A stretch of DNA of 10,269 nucleotides, taken from NCBI GenBank assembly GCA_903912585.1, contig CAIWHY010000385.1, positions 1-10,269 on the forward strand, written 5' to 3'. Source of the DNA: an uncultured Thermoleophilia bacterium. Its GTDB lineage: Bacteria > Actinomycetota > Thermoleophilia > UBA2241. Positions 5,183-10,269 of this stretch are shown piece by piece. Position 1 is the stretch's first letter; each line of letters starts with the position of its first letter. The notes below the pieces were generated by a model. The model was not told where the DNA came from and did no database searches. It saw only the letters and a program-made list of their open reading frames with translations. The translations under genes were made by a program, and so were the position numbers.

Positions 5183-5761
5183 TCAGAAGTTCTCGGCGTA
5201 CACTTCCTGGTAGGCCTGCGGGTGCCCACAGACCGGGCAGACCTCGAGCGCCTTGGTGCCCTCGTGCACGTAGCCGCACTTGCGGCAGATCCACTTGACC
5301 TTCTCGGGCTTCTCGAAGACCAGACCCTGCTCGACGTTGTCGAGCAGCTTGCGGTAGCGCGACTCGTGCTTCTCCTCCACCTTGGCGACCTGGCGGAAGG
5401 TGTCGGCGACATCTTTGAAGCCCTCGGACGCGGCCATGTCGGCGAACGCCGGGTAGAGGTCGGTCCACTCCTCGTTCTCGCCGTCGGCCGCGGCCGCGAG
5501 ATGCTCCGCCGTGCTGCCCTCGAGCTTGCCGGCCGGGTACGCCGCCGTGATCTCGACAATCCCTCCCTCGAGGTGCATGAAGAACTCCTTGGCGTGCTGT
5601 CCTTCGTTCTCCGCGGTCTCCAGGAAGATGGCGCCGATCTGCTCGAAGCCCTCCTTCCGGGCCGCCTTGGCGAAGAAGGTGTAGCGGTTGCGCGCCTGGC
5701 TCTCGCCGGCGAACGCTTTCAAGAGGTTCTGCTCGGTCCTGCTGCCCTTGAGGCTCGGCAT
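5183..5761 (-). CDS. rbr: Rubrerythrin
   Basis: A full-length classical rubrerythrin of 192 residues, close to the Desulfovibrio vulgaris protein, beginning with the hallmark SLKGSRTEQNLLKAFAGESQ. The di-iron four-helix domain (about 1-148) keeps the expected ligands E20, E53, H56, E95, E98, E129 and H132. The C-terminal rubredoxin domain has C159-x2-C162 and C175-x2-C178 for the single Fe(Cys)4 site. It is a cytoplasmic non-haem peroxidase that reduces hydrogen peroxide with electrons entering through the rubredoxin centre. ATG 5761 has AGGAG upstream with suitable spacing. A -10-like TAGACT lies at 5793-5798. It is the first gene of a tight group with a one-helix protein, cytochrome b and a subunit-IV-like protein. 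That is an unusual neighbourhood, because rubrerythrin normally takes electrons from soluble rubredoxin/NADH systems. Confidence 0.97.
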   Translation of the reverse strand: MPSLKGSRTEQNLLKAFAGESQARNRYTFFAKAARKEGFEQIGAIFLETAENEGQHAKEFFMHLEGGIVEITAAYPAGKLEGSTAEHLAAAADGENEEWTDLYPAFADMAASEGFKDVADTFRQVAKVEEKHESRYRKLLDNVEQGLVFEKPEKVKWICRKCGYVHEGTKALEVCPVCGHPQAYQEVYAENF

Positions 5762-5792
5762 CGTGGCTCCTTTGGACGGGGACGACCGGGCC

Positions 5793-5798
5793 AGTCTA
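5793..5798 (-). promoter_or_regulatory. Candidate -10 element for the rubrerythrin operon
   Basis: TAGACT on the - strand, in a GC-rich gap, fits the TAnnnT pattern favoured by actinobacterial primary sigma factors. It would start transcription about 25 nt before the rubrerythrin ATG, leaving room for the ribosome binding site. No convincing -35 is visible at 16-18 bp. Confidence 0.35.
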
Positions 5799-5851
5799 CC
5801 CGCACGGAACGGGGCGCCGGCCGGGCTTGCGATGGACGCGAACGAGCGCGC

Positions 5852-6049
5852 CTACTGCCGCACGGCGACGAGCGAGACGCCGAGCTTCTCCTCCAGGCCG
5901 GCGATGCGCGCGATCTGGTCCTTGTCGATCGGCGCGGAGTCGAGCGGATGGCAGACGAAGGCGAGCATCGTCACGCCGAGCTCCTCCTCGAGCGCGCTGA
6001 TCTGCTCGAGTTGATCGTCGCCGAGCTTGGTGGCGAGGCTGCACAACAT
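5852..6049 (-). CDS. 65-aa protein of two LEE-x-LGV repeats, function unknown
   Basis: ATG at 6049 is preceded by GGGAGGG at 6056-6062, so this start is preferred over longer in-frame starts (up to 6169) that would run back into the upstream gene. The product is two copies of one motif offset by exactly 32 residues: DQLEQISALEEELGVTMLAF (12-31) and DQIARIAGLEEKLGVSLVAV (44-63). Each would be a helix followed by a turn and a beta strand. Two cysteines (C3, C33) and H34 lie before and between the repeats. There are no membrane segments. It sits 38 nt after the DUF1622 gene and 90 nt before rubrerythrin on the same strand. I do not recognise a characterised family; a small pseudo-symmetric or dimerising cytoplasmic protein is the simplest picture. 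Confidence 0.75.
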   Translation of the reverse strand: MLCSLATKLGDDQLEQISALEEELGVTMLAFVCHPLDSAPIDKDQIARIAGLEEKLGVSLVAVRQ

Positions 6050-6064
6050 GCTGGTCCCTCCCGC

Positions 6065-6091
6065 GTAGACTCCTGACGCAGGGAGTCCTAC
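6065..6091 (-). other. Hairpin across the DUF1622 stop codon
   Basis: GACTCC at 6068-6073 pairs with GGAGTC at 6082-6087, extended by GTA (6065-6067) with TAC (6089-6091) across one bulged base, with an 8-nt loop. The TAG stop of the DUF1622 gene lies in one arm and the ribosome binding site of the 65-aa gene begins 2 nt beyond the other. It may set relative expression of the two genes (processing, partial termination or coupling). Confidence 0.4.
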
Positions 6092-6495
6092 CCGCGCGGC
6101 GCTTCTTCGGAGCATTGCTCGGGCGGCGCGGGCGGCGCGCCGGGGGCAGACAGGCGCCAGCGCCGCCAAGGCACGACGCCCTCGATCTCGATCTCGAGCG
6201 AGAAGCTGAGGAAGGTCCGGATGAGCACGATGAGGCCGAGGACGAGCACGTTCTCCATCGTCGGCTCCACCGCGACCGTGCGGATCAGGTCGGCGGCGAC
6301 GAGGACCTCGAGGCCGAGCAGGATGCTGCGCCCGAAGTACGAGCGGATCATCACGTAGACGCCCTCGCTGGTGCCGCTGCGCAGGCGTGCGACGAGGGCG
6401 CGCACGAAGCCGGCGACGAAGCCCACCACGAGCACGGCCACGCCCACGAGCTCGAAGGTCCGCGTGACGTAGTCCATGAACGTGGTGTAGCCCAT
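6088..6495 (-). CDS. DUF1622 family membrane protein
   Basis: A 135-residue protein with three predicted membrane helices (about 14-36, 56-75 and 82-100). It carries the DUF1622 signatures: an amphipathic segment ending IRSYFGRSILLGLEVLVAADLI, the run IRTFLSFSLEIEIEG after helix 3, then PWRRW. Members are uncharacterised small inner-membrane proteins often found in stress or envelope contexts. The tail after about residue 115 is Pro/Ala/Glu-rich and extends beyond the usual end of the family. ATG 6495 has TAGGAG upstream, which includes the stop codon of the preceding GlsB-like gene; the 12-nt gap shows the two are co-transcribed. Function cannot be stated. Confidence 0.88.
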   Translation of the reverse strand: MGYTTFMDYVTRTFELVGVAVLVVGFVAGFVRALVARLRSGTSEGVYVMIRSYFGRSILLGLEVLVAADLIRTVAVEPTMENVLVLGLIVLIRTFLSFSLEIEIEGVVPWRRWRLSAPGAPPAPPEQCSEEAPRG

Positions 6496-6507
6496 GGAGA
6501 GTGGCTC

Positions 6508-6846
6508 CTAGCGCTTCGTGTGGTGCTTGTGGCCGCCCTTGGGCTCGCGATGCTGGCCGCTCGCCGACCGTGCCGCCTCGGCGCGCGCGTGGCCGCGGTT
6601 GTGCATCGTCGTGTAGCCCCAGAGCAGGACGCAGGCGACGGCGATGGACGCGATCACGCCGCCGGGCTGCAGCTTGAGGCCGTTGCCCATGATCAGGTTG
6701 ATGACGATGCCGGCGATCAGGGAGCTGCCGACGCCGAGGAGGAAGAGCGTGCCCCAGTCGCTGGGGTGCATGTCGTGGCGCACCAGCAGGCTGGCGGCCC
6801 AGCCGGCCACCATGCCGATGACGATGTAGGCGAGGATGCTGAACAT
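6508..6846 (-). CDS. GlsB/YeaQ/YmgE family small membrane protein with His-rich tail
   Basis: A 112-residue protein with about three membrane helices (5-22, 32-52 and 62-79), which carry the family glycine pattern GMVAGWAASLL, LLGVGSSLIAG and PGGVIASIAVACVLLWGY. The family (also called transglycosylase-associated protein) is widespread and stress-induced in several bacteria, but its biochemical role is not settled. The usual length is about 80-90 residues; here a hydrophilic tail from residue 82 adds about 30 residues, ending in GGHKHHTKR with several His and Lys, which could bind metal or acidic partners. ATG 6846 is chosen because AAGGAG lies 10 nt upstream and the family homology begins there. 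The open frame running further upstream to 7002 is Pro/Ala-rich, lacks family similarity and overlaps a terminator-like hairpin. It is the first gene of the pair with DUF1622. Confidence 0.88.
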   Translation of the reverse strand: MFSILAYIVIGMVAGWAASLLVRHDMHPSDWGTLFLLGVGSSLIAGIVINLIMGNGLKLQPGGVIASIAVACVLLWGYTTMHNRGHARAEAARSASGQHREPKGGHKHHTKR

Positions 6847-6890
6847 GGAGAGCGGGCTCCTTGGGGCGTCGGGGACGGCGGGCACCCGGG

Positions 6891-6896
6891 ATGATA
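6891..6896 (-). promoter_or_regulatory. Candidate -10 element for the GlsB-like/DUF1622 operon
   Basis: TATCAT on the - strand matches five of six -10 positions and stands in the only AT-rich spot of this GC-rich gap. It would give a leader of about 35-40 nt before ATG 6846. No good -35 is visible, as is common for actinobacterial or extended -10 promoters. Confidence 0.45.
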
Positions 6897-6946
6897 TCGC
6901 ACGGGCGGGCGGGGCTGGCGCTGTGGGAGGGGCGGGCGGCGGCGGC

Positions 6947-6991
6947 GCGGGCGGCGGCGGGCGGGAGCCGTCACCGCCGCCCGCCGCCCGC
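6947..6991 (-). terminator. Strong GC hairpin after glutamate decarboxylase
   Basis: GCGGGCGGCGG at 6947-6957 pairs perfectly with CCGCCGCCCGC at 6981-6991 (11 bp), with further partial pairing (GCGG 6961-6964 with CCGC 6974-6977) inside. It begins 11 nt past the stop of the decarboxylase gene on the - strand. No T-tract is present. Confidence 0.5.
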
Positions 6992-7002
6992 ACCAGCGTC
7001 AC

Positions 7003-8394
7003 TCAGTGATGAAACCCGGCGCCGCCCGCCGCACTGTACAGCGGCGACTTGAGCTTCTCGAGCCCCTTGACCTTCTCCCTCAGGTCGGCGAGCAGCATGT
7101 CGGCCACGTCCGCGCTGAAGCCGCGGCGCACGACGATGCGCAGCGCCGCGAGGTCCTCGCGGTTCTTGGGGAAAGTGTACGCCGGCACCTGCCAGCCGCG
7201 CTCGCGCAGCGCCGCCGAGACGTCGAACACGGTGAAGTTCCTGACCTCGTCCTTGAGCTTGAAGGCGAAGACGGGGAGCTCGTCGCCACGAGTGAGCAGC
7301 TCGAACGGCCCCATCTTCTCGATCGCCGCCGACAGGTACGTCGCCACCCTGCGCGCGTAGCCCTGCTCGCGCTCGTAGCCCGCGAAGCCGAAGCGCAGGA
7401 AGTTGTAGTACTGCGCCACCACCTGCGAGCCCGGCCGCGAGAAGTTGAGCGCGAACGTGGGCATCTCGTCGCCGAGGTAGTTGACCCAGAAGATGAGATC
7501 CTCGGGCAGGGCCTCGGCGTCGCGCCAGATCGCCCAGCCGACGCCCGGGTACACGAGGCCGTACTTGTGCCCCGAGGCGTTGATGGACTGCACGCGCGGC
7601 ACGCGGAAGTCCCACTCGAGGTCGGGGTCGAGGAACGGGGCGATGAAGCCGCCGGACGCGCCGTCCACGTGGATCGGGATGTCGAGGCCCGTGCGCTTCT
7701 GCAGATCGTCGAGCAGCTCCGACGTCTTCTTGACGTCCTCGAAGCTGCCGTCGAAGGTCGAGCCCATGACGACGACCACGCCGATCGTGTTCTCGTCGCA
7801 CAGCTTCACCGCTTCCTCCGGCGAGAGGTGATAGCGGTCGCCCTCCATCGGCACGAGGCGCATCTCGACGTCCCAGTAGTTGGCGAACTTGTCCCAGCAC
7901 ACCTGGACGTTGATGCCGGTCACCAGGTTGGGCGTGTCGGTGGGCTTGCCCTCGGCCTTGCGGCGCTTCTGCCAGCGGCGCTTGAGGGCGAGGCCGCCGA
8001 GCATCGCGGCCTCGCTGGAGCCGGTGGTCGAGCACCCGGTCGCCTTCTTCGCGTCAGGTGAGTGCCAGAGCCGGCTGAGCATGTCGACGCAGCGCATCTC
8101 CATGGCGGCCGTCTGCGGGTACTCGTCCTTGTCTATCATGTTCTTGTCGAACGTCTCGGCCATGAGCTTGTCGGCCCACGGGTCCATGTGGGTGCTCACG
8201 AACGTCGCCAGGTTGAGGCGCGCGTTGCCGTCGAGCATCAGCTCGTCGTGGACGATCTGGTAGACGACCTCCGCCCGCGTCTCGTGGGCGGGGAGCTCGT
8301 GCCGGGGCACGCGCGGCATCTCACTCGTGAAGATGTCGGCGGCGGCGGCGTCCCGGCCACGCTCGCCGGGGCCGCGCGGGTGTCTGAGGGCCAA
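7003..8394 (-). CDS. gad: Glutamate decarboxylase (PLP-dependent)
   Basis: This 463-residue protein matches bacterial GadA/GadB in length (466 in E. coli) and order of motifs. It converts L-glutamate to GABA and CO2, consuming a proton, in acid resistance or GABA metabolism. The landmarks are ETRAEVVYQIVHDELMLDG near the N-terminus, CSTTGSSEA (121-129) for phosphate binding, HVDGASGGF (242-250) with D244 against the pyridine nitrogen, and SGHKYG (274-279) with K277 as the Schiff-base lysine. The last residues are FHH; in E. coli GadB the penultimate His of the C-terminal tail closes the active site at neutral pH. The start is TTG at 8394, backed by AGGAGG at 8402-8407 with a 7-nt spacer; the next ATG (residue 26) lacks such a site and would lose conserved N-terminal sequence. 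No GadC-type antiporter is in the window. The gene lies 80 nt downstream of the TRIC-like gene on the same strand. Confidence 0.97.
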   Translation of the reverse strand: MALRHPRGPGERGRDAAAADIFTSEMPRVPRHELPAHETRAEVVYQIVHDELMLDGNARLNLATFVSTHMDPWADKLMAETFDKNMIDKDEYPQTAAMEMRCVDMLSRLWHSPDAKKATGCSTTGSSEAAMLGGLALKRRWQKRRKAEGKPTDTPNLVTGINVQVCWDKFANYWDVEMRLVPMEGDRYHLSPEEAVKLCDENTIGVVVVMGSTFDGSFEDVKKTSELLDDLQKRTGLDIPIHVDGASGGFIAPFLDPDLEWDFRVPRVQSINASGHKYGLVYPGVGWAIWRDAEALPEDLIFWVNYLGDEMPTFALNFSRPGSQVVAQYYNFLRFGFAGYEREQGYARRVATYLSAAIEKMGPFELLTRGDELPVFAFKLKDEVRNFTVFDVSAALRERGWQVPAYTFPKNREDLAALRIVVRRGFSADVADMLLADLREKVKGLEKLKSPLYSAAGGAGFHH

Positions 8395-8474
8395 GGTGAT
8401 ACCTCCTGGTCGGGGATCGGCGTCGGCGTGATTCCTACCCCCCGCCGCGGGCCGGCAACCGCGCCCGCCGCCTC

Positions 8475-9206
8475 CTACTCCAGCTCGTCCGGGCGGCGCT
8501 TGCGCGCGTGCTTCTCAGGCGCTACCGCCGGCCCCACCATCGGCAGCTTCGCGGCGAGGTCGACCGGCTGCGGTGCATTGATGCCGAACTTGAGAGAGAG
8601 CATGCGCAGGCCGAACACGAAGACGATCGTGATCCACTCGCTCGGCACCTTGGCCAGCTCCGCGTAGTACACGAGCAGCACGTACAGGATGCTCCCCAGC
8701 ATAGCAGCGGCATAGTTGATGGGCCCCGGCTTCACGAGCTCCGGCTTCTCGTGCGAGAGCAGGTCGCGCAGCACGCCGCCGCCGAAAGCGGTGACGCAGC
8801 CGATGAACATGGCCGCGAACGGGCTGAGGCCGGCGTTGAGCGCCTTCTGCGCGCCGATGACGGCGAACAGCGCCATCCAGATCGGGTCCAGCACCAGGAT
8901 GAGGATGTTGCCGAGTCTGGCGAGGGAGGCGAAGAAGAAGCCGATGAACGCCGCCACGAAGGCTATGGGCAGGTACCACACGCTCGTGAACGCCACCGGC
9001 ACGACCCCCAGAAGCACGTCGCGGATGATGCCGCCGCCGAGGCCGACGCTGATCGCGATCGCGAGCACGCCCGTGATGGGGAACTTGCGTTCGCTCGAGA
9101 AGATCGAGCCGCTCAACGCGCCCAGGAACGTGGCCGCGAGGCCGATGTAGAGCGGCGGCTCGGTGACGCCGCCGACCAGCAGAGGGAGGGATTGGAGAAG
9201 GCTCAC
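8475..9206 (-). CDS. TRIC / UPF0126 (PF03458) family cation channel-like membrane protein
   Basis: A 243-residue protein with seven predicted membrane helices and the inverted or duplicated glycine motifs of this family: GGGIIRD (57-63) and GGGVLRD (142-148), each placed in the fifth or so kinked helix region of a three-helix repeat. Bacterial relatives with solved structures are trimeric cation channels (TRIC); PF03458 is also named a glycine transporter domain, so the substrate here is open. The C-terminal tail (about 225-243) is charged, EKHARKRRPDELE. The start is GTG at 9206; an in-frame TAG lies just upstream (9216-9218), so no longer protein is possible. There is no Shine-Dalgarno sequence, and a -10-like TATAGA ends 8 nt before the GTG, so translation may be leaderless. 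The glutamate decarboxylase gene follows after 80 nt. Confidence 0.92.
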   Translation of the reverse strand: MSLLQSLPLLVGGVTEPPLYIGLAATFLGALSGSIFSSERKFPITGVLAIAISVGLGGGIIRDVLLGVVPVAFTSVWYLPIAFVAAFIGFFFASLARLGNILILVLDPIWMALFAVIGAQKALNAGLSPFAAMFIGCVTAFGGGVLRDLLSHEKPELVKPGPINYAAAMLGSILYVLLVYYAELAKVPSEWITIVFVFGLRMLSLKFGINAPQPVDLAAKLPMVGPAVAPEKHARKRRPDELE

Positions 9207-9214
9207 TGCCCGGT

Positions 9215-9220
9215 TCTATA
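9215..9220 (-). promoter_or_regulatory. Candidate -10 for a leaderless transcript of the TRIC-like gene
   Basis: TATAGA on the - strand lies 8 nt before the GTG start at 9206. Transcription starting 6-8 nt after the hexamer would begin at or next to the start codon, which explains the missing ribosome binding site. Leaderless mRNAs are common in actinobacteria. The -35 region is weak. Confidence 0.4.
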
Positions 9221-9304
9221 GGACTCGCCGCCCGGCCGCAAGACGCGGCGGCGGGTCAAGTCTGCCGCGCGCAGTGCCGAATAAAAGCAGCAGCGACTCC
9301 TGAC

Positions 9305-9335
9305 GGTGGCGCGGCCACCCGCGCAAGCGCGCGGG
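9305..9335 (+). promoter_or_regulatory. Two mutually exclusive hairpins before the DUF6159 gene
   Basis: GGTGGC at 9305-9310 pairs with GCCACC at 9314-9319 (3-nt loop); CCCGCGC at 9318-9324 pairs with GCGCGGG at 9329-9335 (4-nt loop). They share bases 9318-9319, so both cannot form fully at once. The ribosome binding site (GAGAGGAA, about 9347-9354) follows 11 nt later. This may be 5'-UTR structure or an operator in the 154-bp divergent region. Confidence 0.35.
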
Positions 9336-9360
9336 GATACATACGTAGAGAGGAACGAAC

Positions 9361-10215
9361 ATGGGCCGGTTCGCACGAAGCTGGCAGCTTATCAAGATCT
9401 GCTGGAGCGTCCTCCGGCAGGACAAGGAGCTCCTCGTCTTCCCCGTCGTATCGACCATCGGCGTCCTGCTGGTGACCGCCTCGTTCGTGATCCCCGGGTT
9501 CTTCACCGGGTTCTGGTCCGGCATCAGCGAGAACGGCGCCAACGCCGGCCTCTACGTGCTGATCGTGCTCTTCTACCTCGTCGAGTACTTCGTCATCATC
9601 TTCTGCAACGCCGCCCTGGTCAGCGCCGCCATCGTGCGCCTCGAAGGCGGCGATCCCACGCTCGGCGACGGTTTTCGCGGCGCCTGGGACCACATCGGGG
9701 CGATCCTCGGCTACGCCGCCATCGCCGCCACGATCGGCCTTCTCCTTCAGCTCCTGCGCGAGCGCGCCGGCATCGGCGGCGTGATCGTCGCGGCGCTCGG
9801 CGGCGCCGCCTGGAACATCGTCACGTTCCTGGTCGTGCCGGTCCTCGTCGCGGAGGGCATCGGGCCGGTGGCGGCGATCAAGCGCAGCGCCTCGCTGCTC
9901 AAGAAGTCGTGGGGCGAGCAGATCATCGGCTCGGCCGGCATCGGGCTCGTCTTCGGGCTGCTCGCCGTCGCGGTCGCCGCGGTCGGGATCGCCATCGGCG
10001 CGCTCGCCCTGAGCGCCGGCATCGCGGCGCTGGGCGTCGCGTTCTTCGTGCTGGTGGTCCTCGCCGTCGTGCTCATCAGCCTCATCGGCGCGACGCTGCA
10101 CGCCATCTACACGGCCGCCGTGTACGAGTACGCCGTGGAGGGCGACACCGGCGCCTTCGACCGCGAGATGCTCGCCGGCGCCTTCCGCCCCAAGTCGTCG
10201 CGGCGGACGCGCTGA
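9361..10215 (+). CDS. DUF6159 family multi-pass membrane protein
   Basis: A 284-residue integral membrane protein. An amphipathic start, GRFARSWQLIKICWSVLRQDKELLVFP, is typical of DUF6159: a conserved 'W-x-vL-x-x-dkeLl-fP' run into the first helix at about 26-50. About six membrane helices follow, with the conserved loop FCNAALVSAAIVRLEGGDPTLGDGF (split here as FCNAALVSAA and RLEGGDPTLGDG) near residues 81-105 and RSASLLKKSWGEQIIG near 178-193. The C-terminal ATLHAIYTAAVYEYAVEG is also family-like, ending in a basic tail SSRRTR. The function of the family is unknown. ATG 9361 has GAGAGGAA 6-7 nt upstream. It is transcribed divergently from the TRIC-like gene and is followed by a strong hairpin, so it is probably a single-gene transcript. 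Confidence 0.9.
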   Translation: MGRFARSWQLIKICWSVLRQDKELLVFPVVSTIGVLLVTASFVIPGFFTGFWSGISENGANAGLYVLIVLFYLVEYFVIIFCNAALVSAAIVRLEGGDPTLGDGFRGAWDHIGAILGYAAIAATIGLLLQLLRERAGIGGVIVAALGGAAWNIVTFLVVPVLVAEGIGPVAAIKRSASLLKKSWGEQIIGSAGIGLVFGLLAVAVAAVGIAIGALALSAGIAALGVAFFVLVVLAVVLISLIGATLHAIYTAAVYEYAVEGDTGAFDREMLAGAFRPKSSRRTR

Positions 10216-10216
10216 G

Positions 10217-10265
10217 GCACGCTTCGCGGCCGCGCCGGACGGGCCGGGTCCGCGGCCGCTCGTGC
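10217..10265 (+). terminator. Long GC stem-loop after the DUF6159 gene
   Basis: GCGGCCGCG at 10226-10234 pairs perfectly with CGCGGCCGC at 10251-10259, and outside it GCACG at 10217-10221 pairs with CGTGC at 10261-10265 across a small internal bulge. The structure begins 1 nt after the stop codon. Any T-tract would be beyond the window. Confidence 0.55.
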
Positions 10266-10269
10266 GCCC

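Noticed and set aside
3248..6076. A 942-codon open frame on the + strand covering the whole cytochrome/rubrerythrin region
   Set aside because: It is exactly antisense to five well-supported - strand genes, is very rich in Arg, Val, Glu and Gly, and has no domain. Long antisense frames are expected in GC-rich DNA with strong third-position bias.
6050..6169. Longer start for the 65-aa repeat protein
   Set aside because: It would overlap the end of the DUF1622 gene with Arg/Ala-rich residues. The ATG at 6049 has a good ribosome binding site and starts right at the repeat unit.
6900..6990. G/C-rich short repeats as a microsatellite or CRISPR-like array
   Set aside because: The repeats are simple GGC/GCC runs that form a terminator hairpin; there are no regular spacers.
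6847..7002. N-terminal extension of the GlsB-like protein
   Set aside because: The extension is a Pro/Ala run that crosses the terminator hairpin of the neighbouring gene. Family homology and a ribosome binding site support ATG 6846.
7006..8061. Long + strand open frame opposite the decarboxylase
   Set aside because: It is a shadow of the glutamate decarboxylase gene, with low-complexity Arg/Glu/Val/Leu composition.
9278..9345. AT-richer words (AATAAAAG, GATACATACG) as a promoter for the DUF6159 gene
   Set aside because: No matching -35 at acceptable spacing was seen for either word, so the promoter could not be placed.

Overview
The window is about 70% GC with dense gene packing and strong G/C third-position bias. 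The protein families (full-length rubrerythrin, DUF1622, GlsB/YeaQ-like protein, DUF6159 membrane protein, class II glutamate decarboxylase) suggest a high-GC actinobacterium, possibly of the Thermoleophilia/Gaiellales type. That placement is inferred from gene content only. No rRNA, tRNA, CRISPR array or insertion sequence was seen.

Left part (1-2811, + strand): the 3' end of a secreted or surface protein with Ig-like repeats is followed by a 471-base non-coding stretch rich in hairpins, which includes a perfect 15-bp inverted repeat. Two tandem paralogous EamA/DMT-type transporters come next. They share start architecture: each start codon overlaps the TGA of a short upstream ORF (ATGA and TTGA). 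A 23-bp exact copy of the 3' end of the first transporter gene lies downstream of the second, a likely duplication scar.

Middle part (2920-6846, - strand): in transcription order there is a GlsB/YeaQ-like membrane protein, a DUF1622 membrane protein, a 65-aa protein built of two repeats, a rubrerythrin, a 57-aa one-helix membrane protein, a b6-type cytochrome b, a subunit-IV-like protein with a large inserted domain, and a small alpha/beta protein. From rubrerythrin to the subunit-IV-like gene the spacing is 12, 3 and 30 nt, which indicates one operon. No Rieske protein or cytochrome c is present here. The most interesting hypothesis is therefore that a divergent quinol-oxidising b-type cytochrome module is functionally tied to rubrerythrin, a peroxide reductase.

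Right part (7003-10269): a glutamate decarboxylase with a strongly supported TTG start and a His-His C-terminus, and a TRIC/UPF0126 (PF03458) channel-like protein whose GTG start appears leaderless, both lie on the - strand. A DUF6159 multi-pass membrane protein is divergent on the + strand and ends in a strong GC hairpin. Glutamate decarboxylase, rubrerythrin, GlsB-like and DUF1622 proteins side by side give the region a stress-response flavour (acid and oxidative), but no regulator is visible in the window.
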